Assembly: GCF_007679965.1 (NCBI RefSeq) | Contig: NZ_VEHL01000007.1 | Span: 248,001 to 312,000, forward strand | DNA from: Bordetella genomosp. 13 | GTDB lineage: Bacteria; Pseudomonadota; Gammaproteobacteria; Burkholderiales; Burkholderiaceae_B | DNA length: 64,000 bases | Reading direction: 5' to 3' | Part shown: one piece after another, positions 35,820 to 44,661 of the stretch | Layout: every line of letters begins with the position of its first letter | How positions within the stretch are numbered: position 1 is the first letter of the stretch | Program-made: the position numbers and the translations under genes | The notes under the pieces: model-generated | Told to the model about the DNA's origin: nothing | Seen by the model: the letters and a program-made list of their open reading frames with translations, nothing else | The model's database searches: none

Positions 35820-36422
35820 ATGCCTATATTAGAACTTACCTCTCGCGAACGCAGTGAATTGCGTTCCGCGGCCCACCCGTTGCGGCCGGTCGTGTTGATC
35901 GGTGACAACGGCCTGACCGAAGCCGTTCTCAAGGAGATCGACTCGGCCCTGAACGCGCATGGCCTGATCAAGGTGCGCGCCGGCGGCGAAGACCGCGAAT
36001 CGCGCGAGGCCATGCTGGCCACGATCTGCGACACGCTGTCCTGCGCCGCGGTGCACCACCTGGGCAAGATGCTGATCCTGTATCGCCGCCAGCCCGGCAA
36101 CGTGCCGGCCGCGCCCAGCGACGAAGGCAAGCTGCCCAAGCGCAAGGCGTCCGAACCCTACACGCCCAAGAAGCTGGCCGCCGAAGGCAAGCGCATCACC
36201 AAGGCCCGCGCCCCGCGGCGCACCGACGAGGACGACGCCGCCCCCGCGCGCCCGGCTCGCGACGCGCTGCAGGCCGGCCGGCCACCGCGTCCCAGCACCC
36301 GCAAGGCGCCGGACCACGGCGTACCGCGCCGTGCACCGGGCAGCGCACTGAGCCTGCGCGCCGGCGCCCGCCGCAGCGCCACCGGCCCCGCCCGCAAGAC
36401 CAGCAGGACCGTCAAGAAATAA
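35820..36422 (+). CDS. yhbY: CRM-domain RNA-binding protein YhbY with long basic tail
   Basis: A 200-residue protein. Residues 1-97 form the CRM domain (LTSRERSELRSAAHPLRPVV, GDNGLTEAVLKEID, the GxxG-like HHLGKMLILYRR) that binds pre-50S particles. Residues 98-200 are a low-complexity Lys/Arg/Pro/Ala tail (KLPKRKASEPYTPKKLAAEG onward). E. coli YhbY is about 97 residues, so the tail doubles it. The tail is probably disordered and RNA-binding. Confidence 0.92.
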   Translation: MPILELTSRERSELRSAAHPLRPVVLIGDNGLTEAVLKEIDSALNAHGLIKVRAGGEDRESREAMLATICDTLSCAAVHHLGKMLILYRRQPGNVPAAPSDEGKLPKRKASEPYTPKKLAAEGKRITKARAPRRTDEDDAAPARPARDALQAGRPPRPSTRKAPDHGVPRRAPGSALSLRAGARRSATGPARKTSRTVKK

Positions 36423-36464
36423 TGATATCCGGATCGGTGGGGCGGCTGCCCTGCCCCGGAAGAC

Positions 36465-36483
36465 GCCCGGCCTTCGGCCGGGC
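36465..36483. terminator. Hairpin between convergent yhbY and greA
   Basis: GCCCGGCC (36465-36472) / GGCCGGGC (36476-36483) with loop TTC is an 8-bp GC stem usable from both sides. It lacks a T-run. Confidence 0.5.
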
Positions 36484-36537
36484 CTGACAGCCTGGGGGCC
36501 GGCCGCGCCAAGCGGCGCCTGTCGGCCCGCGCTGCGC

Positions 36538-37014
36538 TCAGATGTAGCGCACGTTGATCACTTCGTATTCGCGCACGCCGGACGGCGCCTTCACTTCCAC
36601 CACGTCGCCTTCGGACTTGCCGATCAGGGCACGCGCCACCGGGCTGGACACCGAAATCAGGTTGGACTTGATGTCGGCCTCGACGTCGCCCACGATCTGA
36701 TAGGACAGGCGCTCGCCGGACTCCAGGTCCTCGATCTCGACCGTGGCGCCGAACACGGCGCGGCCTTCGCCCTCGACCGCGGTCGGGTCGATCAGGTGGG
36801 CGTTGGAGAGCGTGCCTTCCAGTTCGGCGATACGGCCTTCGATGAAACCCTGGCGCTCGCGCGCGGCGTCGTATTCGGCATTTTCCGACAGATCACCCTG
36901 CGCACGCGCTTCGGCGATGGCATTGATGACGGAGGGGCGCTCGACGGTCTTGAGCCGGTGCAGCTCTTGGTTCAAGCGCTCGGCCCCGCGCACGGTCAAA
37001 GGAATGGCAGCCAT
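36538..37014 (-). CDS. greA: Transcription elongation factor GreA
   Basis: A 158-residue protein with the N-terminal coiled coil (VRGAERLNQELHRLK, ARAQGDLSENAEYDAARERQ with the tip acidic residues) and the C-terminal FKBP-like domain (VVEVKAPSGVREYEVINVRY). It rescues backtracked RNA polymerase. Start 37014 is set by the conserved MAAIPLTVRG; the frame's upstream extension is non-homologous. Confidence 0.97.
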   Translation of the reverse strand: MAAIPLTVRGAERLNQELHRLKTVERPSVINAIAEARAQGDLSENAEYDAARERQGFIEGRIAELEGTLSNAHLIDPTAVEGEGRAVFGATVEIEDLESGERLSYQIVGDVEADIKSNLISVSSPVARALIGKSEGDVVEVKAPSGVREYEVINVRYI

Positions 37015-37415
37015 GTCGTTTCCCAAACAAAAGTAGAAAACGCCCCCGATGGAGCGTTTCTGGGTGGAAGGCCGGACGGACCGCCAGGCGGGTTTCGCTG
37101 TGAAACCGGCCGCTGTACCGGACGAATGAACATCCAAAGGGGGACGGTCGCGGGCGCGCGGCCTGCGAACGCAGTGTTGTGTCCCCTCTTATGGATCGTA
37201 CCGGCCGCATTGCGGGCTGCTCGTCGCAGCGACATGGGCGGCTGGGCGTCGACCAAAACAAAACCCCGGCTCGGGTCGGAACCGGGGCATATCAGGCGTC
37301 ATTGTGGTCAAAGTCGCTGGGAATTGCAAGGCCTGCCCGGAGGGCGGCCCTGCCGAGGGCCCCGCGACGCGGCGGAACCGGGCGGGGCCGCCGCGCCGGG
37401 CCCGCCGCCCTGCCG
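37015..37415. other. 401-bp gap between greA and the lipoprotein gene
   Basis: No coding sequence was recognised; ORFs here lack initiation sites and recognisable sequence. It contains the greA upstream region, including an A-rich stretch near 37026-37034, and an intrinsic terminator at 37253-37287 reading leftward. In related species carB commonly lies directly upstream of greA, so this gap marks one edge of the accessory block. Confidence 0.5.
37253..37287 (-). terminator. Intrinsic terminator for the 37.4-39.3 kb lipoprotein gene
   Basis: On the minus strand CCCCGGTTC (37287-37279) pairs with GAGCCGGGG (37272-37264) around CGACCC, with one G-T pair, followed by TTTTGTTTTGG. Confidence 0.8.
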
Positions 37416-39272
37416 CTACGGGCGCAGCACCGTGAGCAGTTCGCGGAACACGCTGTCGGTGATGCCCACCCGCGCCTCGCGGCCGGTGATGGCGCCCAGC
37501 CCGGCGGCCGACAGGTCGAAGTCGGCCGATGCCGTGCCGTCGCGTGCGGTGGACACGTCGACGTCTTCGCCTGCGAAGCCGCCTTCCTGGCCGTTCAGGT
37601 ACAGGGCGATGGCGGTGGCCACGGCGGGGTTGGCGCCGGTGGCCGACACCGTCAGCGGGCCGCCCTGGTAGCTGGCCAGCGGCGCCGACGTGGCGACCTG
37701 GGCGAAGCTCGCCTCGCGGATCTCGGCCAGCGTCAGCGGGCGTGCCACCCGGCGGCCGGCCGTGATGTTGAACGAGGTGTTCGTGATCTTGGCCACGTCG
37801 CCGTTCGGGGTGTAGCCGGTGATGGTGTAGAAGGCGTTCTGCGGGATCGCTGCGATGGCCGTGTCGCTGGCGCCTGCGGTGGCCACGCCCGAGCACGTGC
37901 TGGCCAGGCGGTAATAGCGCTGTCCGTCCAGGCTGCCCTGCCCGGCGATGGTCCAGTAGCCGCCCATGCCGGGACGCTGGTAACGCACGCCGCCGGACGG
38001 CAGGCCGGGGCCGGTGACCACCGCGTACGCGGCGGCGCTGCTGTTGCCGACGTTGATGTCCTCGATGAGGAACTCCAGCCCGGTGATGAGGCAACCGTCG
38101 CCCGCATTCTTCACGTGCAGCGACACCGCGTCGATGGACAGCGTGCTGCCGTCGCCGCGCAGGCGCCAGACATTGTCCGTGCCCTTCACCACCTGGAAAT
38201 TCTCCTGGATGCTGAAGACGACACCGTTCTTGTCCTTGTGCGTGAAGTCGACCCAGGCGCGCGGCGCCGTGTTCTCGGTATCGAGCACATAGTTCATGCG
38301 GCGGATCGCCACGTCGGCGAAGCTGGCGCCCACCAGCGAGGGATCCTCGGCCAGTTCGCCGGCGAACTGGGCGGCCGTTTCGTCCTGGTGCCGGAAGCCG
38401 TAGGTGTCGCGCGGGGAACCGTCCACCAGGTAGGCCCGTATGGCTTCCGAGGAGGGCGCACCGTCGGCGAACTGCGCGGTGAAGCGGGCCAGCATGGCCC
38501 GGATGGCATCGATGTCGGCGGCGGCCGTGTCCATGCCCTGCGCCGGCAGGGTGGGCGCGTTGGCTTCCTGGGCGGCCCTGGTCGACAGGGAGTCCTGGAT
38601 CTGCTGCTGCGTGACCAGGTTGGTGATGGTGGCCACGCCTTCGTCCACGCTGACCCGCAGCACGTCCAGCGCCTTGTCCAGGGCGCTGGCCTGCGGCGTG
38701 AACGAGGTGCGCAGCAGGTCGATGCTGTCCTCGACGCCCATGGCCTGCAGCACCGGCAGCAGCTTGGCCTTCAGCGCGGCGACTTCGGCATCCAGTTCCG
38801 GGGCGGTCAGCGTGCTGAAATTGCCGCTGTCGAAGTAGTTAGAGGCCAGCTGACCAGCGATGTTGGCCACGATCAGGTCGGTCAGTTGCGTGATGTTGAT
38901 GGTGCCGTTGGCGTCGGCGGCGGTCGCCGCGGAATGCAGGACGGTCCTGCGGCCGCTGACCGTGCCTTCCGCGCGGAAAAGGAACGGGGCCGTCATGCCC
39001 GTGACGTCGACGGTATAGCTGCCGTTCTCCCCGATGCTGACGGTCTTGCTGGCGCCCGCGGCGTCCTTCACCGTGACGGTGCCGATCAGGGGCAGGCCCG
39101 ATGCCGCCGACCCCTTGATCACATTGCTGCTGGGCTCCGGAATGGTCGTGGTCGGCGGATTGCCGTTGCCGGTGTCCGAGTCATCATCGTCGTCTCCGCC
39201 GCCGCCGCCGCAAGCCGACAGCGCGGCCGAGACGGCCAGGACCAGCGCGCACATCCGATAGGGCTTTCTCAT
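37416..39272 (-). CDS. Large lipoprotein of unknown function
   Basis: A 618-residue protein. The lipoprotein signal ends LSAC, followed by a GGGGGDDDDD tether and a Thr/Pro linker to about 45. An Ig-like/carboxypeptidase-regulatory-like module (about 50-110, GSAASGLPLIGTVTVKDAAG) follows, then an alpha-helical segment (about 115-280) and a mixed region with KNAGDGCLITGLEFLIEDIN. No enzymatic motif is recognised. The Gly at +2 favours outer-membrane or surface localisation. A similar N-terminal module occurs in the 42-kb phosphoesterase. Start ATG 39272 is set by the signal peptide. Confidence 0.72.
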   Translation of the reverse strand: MRKPYRMCALVLAVSAALSACGGGGGDDDDDSDTGNGNPPTTTIPEPSSNVIKGSAASGLPLIGTVTVKDAAGASKTVSIGENGSYTVDVTGMTAPFLFRAEGTVSGRRTVLHSAATAADANGTINITQLTDLIVANIAGQLASNYFDSGNFSTLTAPELDAEVAALKAKLLPVLQAMGVEDSIDLLRTSFTPQASALDKALDVLRVSVDEGVATITNLVTQQQIQDSLSTRAAQEANAPTLPAQGMDTAAADIDAIRAMLARFTAQFADGAPSSEAIRAYLVDGSPRDTYGFRHQDETAAQFAGELAEDPSLVGASFADVAIRRMNYVLDTENTAPRAWVDFTHKDKNGVVFSIQENFQVVKGTDNVWRLRGDGSTLSIDAVSLHVKNAGDGCLITGLEFLIEDINVGNSSAAAYAVVTGPGLPSGGVRYQRPGMGGYWTIAGQGSLDGQRYYRLASTCSGVATAGASDTAIAAIPQNAFYTITGYTPNGDVAKITNTSFNITAGRRVARPLTLAEIREASFAQVATSAPLASYQGGPLTVSATGANPAVATAIALYLNGQEGGFAGEDVDVSTARDGTASADFDLSAAGLGAITGREARVGITDSVFRELLTVLRP

Positions 39273-39377
39273 GGAATCTCTTTCCCATTTATGTAGTGTG
39301 AGAGATTCGCACTCTAGGGAGCGCCCCCGCGGACGACAATACCGCATATAGGGTATGACAAGCGTGTATTTTCAGGC

Positions 39378-40691
39378 CTATTCCGGGCGTCGCGCGCCAC
39401 CGCGCAGCAGCGCATACAGGATGATGGCGCCGAAGGTGGCGGTGCCGATGCCGCCCAGCATGAAATCGCCCAGCTTCAGCGTGAAGTCGCCGGCCCCCAG
39501 CACCAGCGTGACGGCCGCCACGATCAGGTTGCGGTTGTCGCTGAAGTCGACGCGGTTCACCACCCAGATGCGGGCGCCGGCGATGGCGATCAGGCCGAAC
39601 ACCACGACCGACATGCCGCCCAGCACGGGCCCGGGGATGGTCTGGATCAGGGCGCCGAACTTGGGCGAGAAGCCCAGCGCGATGGCGATCAGCGCCGCGA
39701 CGACGAACACGATGCTGGAATAGATGCGCGTGACGGCCATCACGCCGATGTTCTCGGCGTAGGTGGTGACGCCCGTGCCGCCCACCGCGCCGGACACCAT
39801 GGTGGCCACCCCATCGCCGATGAAGGCGCGTCCCAGGTAGCGGTCCATGTCGCGGCCGGTCATGGCGCTGACGGCCTTCAGGTGGCCCAGGTTTTCGGCG
39901 ACCAGGATGATGGCGACCGGCACGATGAGGCCCATGGCATCGGCGCGGAACACCGGCGCGGCGAAATGCGGCAGGCCCAGCCAGGCGGCCGCGGCCACGC
40001 CGGAGAAGTCGATGGGCTTGCCCAGCCCCAGGCCATTGGCGCAGAACGCATAGATGGCACAGGCCAGCAGCAGGCCCACCAGGATCAGCAGGCGCTGCAC
40101 CATGCCGCGCGTGAACACGGCGATGCCGCCCACGCACAGGATGGTGACCAGGGACATGGTGGCGTCGAACGTACTCTGTCCCATGGCGCCCTTGGCCGCG
40201 ATGGGCGCCAGGTTCAAGCCGATCACGGCCACCACCGCGCCCGTGACCACGGGCGGCATCAGCGCCTCGATCCAGCCGGCGGCGCGCCGGCCCGCCGCCG
40301 ACACGCCCACGCCGATCAGCGCATAGACCAGGCCGCAGGCGATGATGGCGCCCAGCGCCACGCCGATGTTGGGGTTCGGGCCGCCGCCCGCGTAGCCGGT
40401 CACGGCCACCACGCCGCCGATGAAGGCGAAGCTGGAACCCAGGTAACTGGGCACGCGGCCACCCACGAACAGGAAGAAGATCAGGGTGCCGATGCCCGAC
40501 ATCAGGATGGCGACGTTGGGGTCGAAGCCCATCAGCAGGGGCGCCAACACGGTCGAGCCGAACATGGCGACCACGTGCTGGGCGCCCATGGCGACGTTCT
40601 TGGACCAGGACAGGCGTTCGTCCGGCGCGATGACGGCGCCGGGCGCGGGATCGTCGACCACGCGCCAGCGCGGGAAGTAGGAATCGGACAT
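39378..40691 (-). CDS. Nucleobase:cation symporter-2 family permease (UraA/RutG-like)
   Basis: A 437-residue membrane protein with about 14 helices. NCS2 signatures: QHVVAMFGSTVLAPLLMGFDP (N-terminal QH motif), SSFAFIGGVVAV, AENLGHLKAV with the substrate-contact Glu, and GGTGVTTYAENIGV. It is likely a uracil or other pyrimidine importer. Its position near carAB fits pyrimidine metabolism. A TTATAAAT element at 40715-40722 may be its -10. Confidence 0.9.
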   Translation of the reverse strand: MSDSYFPRWRVVDDPAPGAVIAPDERLSWSKNVAMGAQHVVAMFGSTVLAPLLMGFDPNVAILMSGIGTLIFFLFVGGRVPSYLGSSFAFIGGVVAVTGYAGGGPNPNIGVALGAIIACGLVYALIGVGVSAAGRRAAGWIEALMPPVVTGAVVAVIGLNLAPIAAKGAMGQSTFDATMSLVTILCVGGIAVFTRGMVQRLLILVGLLLACAIYAFCANGLGLGKPIDFSGVAAAAWLGLPHFAAPVFRADAMGLIVPVAIILVAENLGHLKAVSAMTGRDMDRYLGRAFIGDGVATMVSGAVGGTGVTTYAENIGVMAVTRIYSSIVFVVAALIAIALGFSPKFGALIQTIPGPVLGGMSVVVFGLIAIAGARIWVVNRVDFSDNRNLIVAAVTLVLGAGDFTLKLGDFMLGGIGTATFGAIILYALLRGGARRPE

Positions 40692-40855
40692 GGAACCCCC
40701 GTGAGTTCTGAGCTATTTATAAGGTGATGGCGGCAAGCGCGCGCCAGTGTAAAGGCTAACGGCCGCGGCCCGATAGGCCGTGGCCCGGGCAGCGGTTAAG
40801 TCCGCCCGGGAACGGGCCGTAGATACAACACTCCCTCCCTTTCGCCGGAGCCGAC

Positions 40856-41152
40856 ATGGCCCTCGATCCGATTTCCAGCGCCCCCGCGTTCGGCCTGCTG
40901 GGCGCGAACAAGTCCAAGGCTTCGGATGCCGCCGACAGCAAGGATCCCATCGACCGGGCGTTGAAACAGCTCGAGCGGCGGCTGCAGCAGATCATGCGGC
41001 AGATGCAGCAGGTGCGCGACGGGGATATCCGCAAGGAAGACAAGGCCAGCCAGCTGCAGGGGCTCAATTCGCAGGCGGTCATGATCCAGGGCCAGATCCA
41101 GAAGCTGATGCAGGCCAAGCTGAAGATGATGCAGGCGGCCGCCAAGGGCTGA
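40856..41152 (+). CDS. Small coiled-coil protein (FlxA-like)
   Basis: A 98-residue protein, start ATG 40856 with GGAG 6 nt upstream. A short N-terminal Ser/Ala region is followed by a Gln/Met/Leu-rich helix (about 28-95: ALKQLERRLQQIMRQMQQVR, KLMQAKLKMMQAAAKG) predicted to be coiled coil. It resembles FlxA-family small proteins of unknown function. No signal peptide. Single gene. Confidence 0.7.
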   Translation: MALDPISSAPAFGLLGANKSKASDAADSKDPIDRALKQLERRLQQIMRQMQQVRDGDIRKEDKASQLQGLNSQAVMIQGQIQKLMQAKLKMMQAAAKG

Positions 41153-41237
41153 CCCGGCCATTTGTCGGGCCGGCCGCGGGCGCGCTAAGCTGCCGGCTGC
41201 GGCGCGGCTGGCGCGCCGGACGGCGCCGCGGGAGGCC

Positions 41238-41270
41238 ATGAACGTTGCTTCCGCATGGACTTACGCATGA
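41238..41270 (+). promoter_or_regulatory. 10-codon upstream ORF overlapping the phosphatase start
   Basis: ATG 41238, just after GGGAGG, reads MNVASAWTYA and stops at TGA 41268-41270, which overlaps the ATG at 41267 (ATGA). This would couple translation of the phosphatase to the short ORF. The Shine-Dalgarno spacing is tight, so it may simply be coincidental. Confidence 0.3.
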
Positions 41271-41908
41271 CTGAATTCTGGTTCATCCGCCACGGCGAGA
41301 CCGCCTGGAACCTGGAACGCCGCCTGCAAGGCTGGAAAGACATCCCCTTGAATCCGCTGGGCGTCGACCAGGCGGCCCGGGTGGCGGACAGGCTGTACAC
41401 CGAAGCCCGCCAGACGCCGTTCGCAGCCCTCTACAGCAGCGACCTGCAGCGCGCCCACCACACCGCCGTGCCCGCCGCCGAGAAGCTGGGCCTGCGGGTG
41501 CGCACCGAACCCGGCCTGCGGGAACGCGGCTTCGGCGTGCTGGAAGGCCTGTTCTACGACTCGCTGGACGACCAGGCGCCCGAGGCCGCCGCGGCCTGGA
41601 AGAGCCGCGATCCCGTGCGCACGCTGGAAGGCGGCGAGACGCTGGGCCAGTTCCAGGCGCGCATCGTGGCCGCGGTGGACGACATCGCCGTGCGCCATGC
41701 CGGCGAACGCGTGCTGGCCTTCACCCACGGCGGCGTGCTGGACATCATCTGGCGCCACGCCAAGGGCCTGCCGCTGAACGGCCCGCGCGACACCGTGATG
41801 CTGAACGCCAGCATCAACCGGGTCGGCGTCGAGAACGGCCGCTGGCAGGTGCTGGGCTGGGCCGACGTGGCGCACATGGACGAACGCGTGCGCGACGACG
41901 TCGTCTGA
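41267..41908 (+). CDS. Histidine phosphatase family protein (phosphoglycerate-mutase-like)
   Basis: About 213 residues. N-terminal FIRHGETAWNLERRLQGWKD holds the catalytic His of the RHG motif; ALYSSDLQRAHHTA, the acid Glu in LRERGFGVLEG and the second His in LAFTHGGVLDII complete the active site. Length and motifs fit the GpmB/CobC-like cofactor-independent phosphatase group rather than glycolytic GpmA. ATG 41267 is used because conserved sequence begins there; ATG 41255 is an alternative. Confidence 0.9.
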   Translation: MTEFWFIRHGETAWNLERRLQGWKDIPLNPLGVDQAARVADRLYTEARQTPFAALYSSDLQRAHHTAVPAAEKLGLRVRTEPGLRERGFGVLEGLFYDSLDDQAPEAAAAWKSRDPVRTLEGGETLGQFQARIVAAVDDIAVRHAGERVLAFTHGGVLDIIWRHAKGLPLNGPRDTVMLNASINRVGVENGRWQVLGWADVAHMDERVRDDVV

Positions 41909-41986
41909 GGGCCTGGGCAGGCCTGCCCGCGCCTTGTTCAAAAAAATTCCGCCCCTCGTGGAGCCCTTCCCTATAAGCTCAATTTA

Positions 41987-42053
41987 ACGTCAGCAAACGC
42001 TCAATTGACCGTCAGCGAAATCGCAAAAGACTGTCAGACTTTGCGTTCATGAT
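41987..42053 (+). promoter_or_regulatory. PhoB-type direct-repeat array and -10 upstream of the phosphoesterase gene
   Basis: GTCAG occurs at 41989, 42011 and 42033, exactly 22 bp apart, with weaker matches (CTCAA at 42000, CGCAA at 42022) halfway, giving an 11-bp period as in tandem PhoB boxes. The last unit CTGTCAG (42031-42037) is followed after 10 bp by CATGAT (42048-42053), a 4/6 match to TATAAT. It lies 72 bp upstream of the GTG start. Confidence 0.65.
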
Positions 42054-42124
42054 GCGTCCCGATTCGTGGATGGCTGCCGCAGAAATGTCGTGCAGCCGCC
42101 TTTATTCACCTTGAGGGACTTATC

Positions 42125-44560
42125 GTGTCTATGTTGAACAAACCTGGGTTGACCACGTCGCTGACGGCCATTGCCGCGGCGTGTATGCTGGCCGCGTGCG
42201 GCGGCGGCGGTGGCGATGACGACAGCCAGTCGAACAGCGGCGGTGACAACGGCGGCAGCACGCCCGTCGCCACCACCTTCAGCGGCAGCGTGGCCTCCAG
42301 CGCCTACGTACCGGGCAGCGCCTCGGGCAATCCGACCCTCAAGCCCACCTACTTCGCCAACGCCACCGTGTTCGTCGACGCCAACGGCAACGGTATCGCC
42401 GACAGCGACGAAACCTCCACGAAGACCGACGGCAATGGCCACTTCACGCTGACCACCCGCAGCAAGGGCCAACTGGTCGCCGACATCACCCCCAGCGCCA
42501 GCAGCAAGGCCACGGGCGAACAGGGCCCGACCCACCTGATCCTGCGCGCATCCGCCGCCCAGATCGCCGACCAGGGCGCCGACAAGATCGTCATCAGCCC
42601 CATGTCCAGCGAAGTGCAGCGCCTGGTCGAAGCCAACGGCACCGACTACGCCGCCGAGAAGACCGCCCTGGCCGCCAAGCTGAACGGCCCCGCCTTCAAC
42701 CTGGGCCAGGCCAAGATCACCGCGGCCAACGTGCTGGCCGACGTCAACCAGGTCGGCGACACCGCCACGCAGTATGCCCTGCTGTACCAGGACAACATGC
42801 TGGCCAATCGCTACGCCTACGCCGCCAAGAAGCTCGACCGCGGCGACATGTACCCCGACAACCTGGCGGTGGCCGGCGGCGATCCGCGCCTGGTCGACAT
42901 GCCCGGCGTGAGCAAGGCCACCTCGGTGCACCCGACGCAGGCGCAGACGAAGATCACCTTCGCGCAGTCGCAGCAGGCCGCGTTCGAGATCGAAGGCATC
43001 CCCGCGTACGACAACATCTTCATCATCATGGAAGAGAACAAGTCGACGGACGCGATCCTGAAGAACCCGCGCGCGCCCTTCATCAACTACGTCCTCAGCA
43101 CCTACAACCAGCTGAGCACCTACTACGCGACCGGCAACCCGTCCGAGCCGAACTACACGGCCCTGGGCGGCGGCGACGACAACGGCATCACCGACGACAG
43201 CTGGTGGGGTTGCGGCTCCATCGGCGACTACGCGCTGAAGGACAAGGCGTTCGCAGGGGGCATGGCCTCGGACGGCCAGCCCCTGCCCGCTACCGGCGCG
43301 CTGCCGCCCAAGGACAGCGCCCACCTGGCCAGCTACAGCGCGGCCAGCACGACCTGCGGCGACAACCCGACCCCCGGCGCGATCGCGGCCCACAACCTGA
43401 CGACCGAAAACCTGTTCACGCTGATGTCGAAGGCCGGCATGACCGTGCGCACGTACAACGAGTCGATGAATCCGGGCCAGGACGCGCGCGCCGACAGCAT
43501 CGCCGACCCCGCCGTCATCGGCACCTACAGCGAGAAGGACCTGATCGGCAAGAACGGCACCATCACAGGCACGCCGAACTTCGCCGTCGTAGGCGGCCTG
43601 TACAAGGTCAAGCACGGCCCGTCGATCGCCTATCAATCGGCGCGCAACCTGCCCGAGTTCTACGCCGATAACCGCACCATCTTCGGCACGCAGTACGACG
43701 AAGCGGCGTGGAAGGGCTCGTCGGTCTACCCCGAGTACGACAAGTCGAAGTGGATCTATGACCAGTTCGGCAAGGACCTGGACACGGGCGACGTGGGCAA
43801 CCTGAACTTCATCGTGCCCGACCAGTGCGACGACATGCACGGCGTGGGCAGCGACCTGAGCTGCGCCAACAGCAGCAACGGCCAGACCGCCGGCATCACG
43901 CGCGCCGACATCTACCTGCAGAAGGTCGTGGACCGCATCCAGAAGTCGGCCCTGTGGAACAACAAGCACAAGCGTGTCGCGATCGTCGTGATGTTCGACG
44001 AAGGCGCAGGCTCGAGCACCGCGTGCTGCGGCTGGAACGCCGCCGGCCGTGGCGCGGGCGCCGCTCCGCTGAAGGTCGGCTCCGACGGCAAGGTCACGAT
44101 GGGCACGGCGCCGACGAACTATGACCGCGGCAACTTCGGCCACGGCAACTCGATCTTCGGCGTCCTGACCAACCAGCAGGACCTGGGCTCGGCCAAGAAG
44201 GGCGTGGTCGACAGCGATGCCTACAGCCACTTCGCGCTGGTCCGCACGCTGCAGGACATGTTCCAGATCGGCGACCCCGCCGACGACTCGACCTACCTGA
44301 ACCGCGCGAAGTACACGGAAGCGTTCATCGCGCAGAACATCATGAACCTGCCGGAGTTCGCGGGCAGCGCCGACACGCACTTCGACTCGGTGCGTCCGAT
44401 CAACCACGCCTATGTGATCCCGGCCGGCTACACCCAGAAGCTGAACCCCGTGGACGTCTCGGGCGTGAAGGATGCCAACGGCAACCCGGTGCTGGACGGA
44501 GTCGTCATCCCCCAGGTCGGTCCGGACCGCAGCCAGCTGAACATCTGGGCCGTGAAGTAA
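42125..44560 (+). CDS. Secreted lipoprotein phosphoesterase / acid phosphatase
   Basis: An 811-residue protein. Signal ending LAACGGGGGDDD (lipobox), an Ig/SdrD-B-like module (about 60-125, VFVDANGNGIADSDETSTKTD), a helical linker, then a PF04185-type phosphoesterase domain from about 290. The domain has NIFIIMEENKSTDAILKNP near 298, MFDEGAG near 624 and NFGHGNSIFG near 671, the expected metal-binding Glu/Asp/His positions. It is AcpA-like, likely releasing phosphate from extracellular esters. GTG 42125 is preferred (GAGGGA 8 nt upstream) over ATG 42131. A phased PhoB-box array precedes it. Confidence 0.85.
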   Translation: MSMLNKPGLTTSLTAIAAACMLAACGGGGGDDDSQSNSGGDNGGSTPVATTFSGSVASSAYVPGSASGNPTLKPTYFANATVFVDANGNGIADSDETSTKTDGNGHFTLTTRSKGQLVADITPSASSKATGEQGPTHLILRASAAQIADQGADKIVISPMSSEVQRLVEANGTDYAAEKTALAAKLNGPAFNLGQAKITAANVLADVNQVGDTATQYALLYQDNMLANRYAYAAKKLDRGDMYPDNLAVAGGDPRLVDMPGVSKATSVHPTQAQTKITFAQSQQAAFEIEGIPAYDNIFIIMEENKSTDAILKNPRAPFINYVLSTYNQLSTYYATGNPSEPNYTALGGGDDNGITDDSWWGCGSIGDYALKDKAFAGGMASDGQPLPATGALPPKDSAHLASYSAASTTCGDNPTPGAIAAHNLTTENLFTLMSKAGMTVRTYNESMNPGQDARADSIADPAVIGTYSEKDLIGKNGTITGTPNFAVVGGLYKVKHGPSIAYQSARNLPEFYADNRTIFGTQYDEAAWKGSSVYPEYDKSKWIYDQFGKDLDTGDVGNLNFIVPDQCDDMHGVGSDLSCANSSNGQTAGITRADIYLQKVVDRIQKSALWNNKHKRVAIVVMFDEGAGSSTACCGWNAAGRGAGAAPLKVGSDGKVTMGTAPTNYDRGNFGHGNSIFGVLTNQQDLGSAKKGVVDSDAYSHFALVRTLQDMFQIGDPADDSTYLNRAKYTEAFIAQNIMNLPEFAGSADTHFDSVRPINHAYVIPAGYTQKLNPVDVSGVKDANGNPVLDGVVIPQVGPDRSQLNIWAVK

Positions 44561-44598
44561 GCGCCTGATGGCACTGCAAGCCAGTAGCAGGCACTGAA

Positions 44599-44633
44599 CA
44601 GGCAGGAAGCGGTCTTTGGCCGCTTCCTGCCTG
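44599..44633 (+). terminator. Perfect 14-bp hairpin between phosphoesterase and peroxidase genes
   Basis: CAGGCAGGAAGCGG (44599-44612) / CCGCTTCCTGCCTG (44620-44633), loop TCTTTGG, no T-run. It begins 38 bp after the stop. It may be a partial terminator or an mRNA-processing/stability element between co-oriented genes. Confidence 0.6.
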
Positions 44634-44661
44634 CTGCATTGAAAACGGTAAAGGAAACGCA

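Noticed and set aside
39333..39361. TTGTCAT/TTGTCGT pair (minus strand) before the 37-kb lipoprotein gene as a PhoB promoter
   Set aside because: The middle 11-bp unit does not match and no -10 follows; kept only as a remark beside the 42-kb array.
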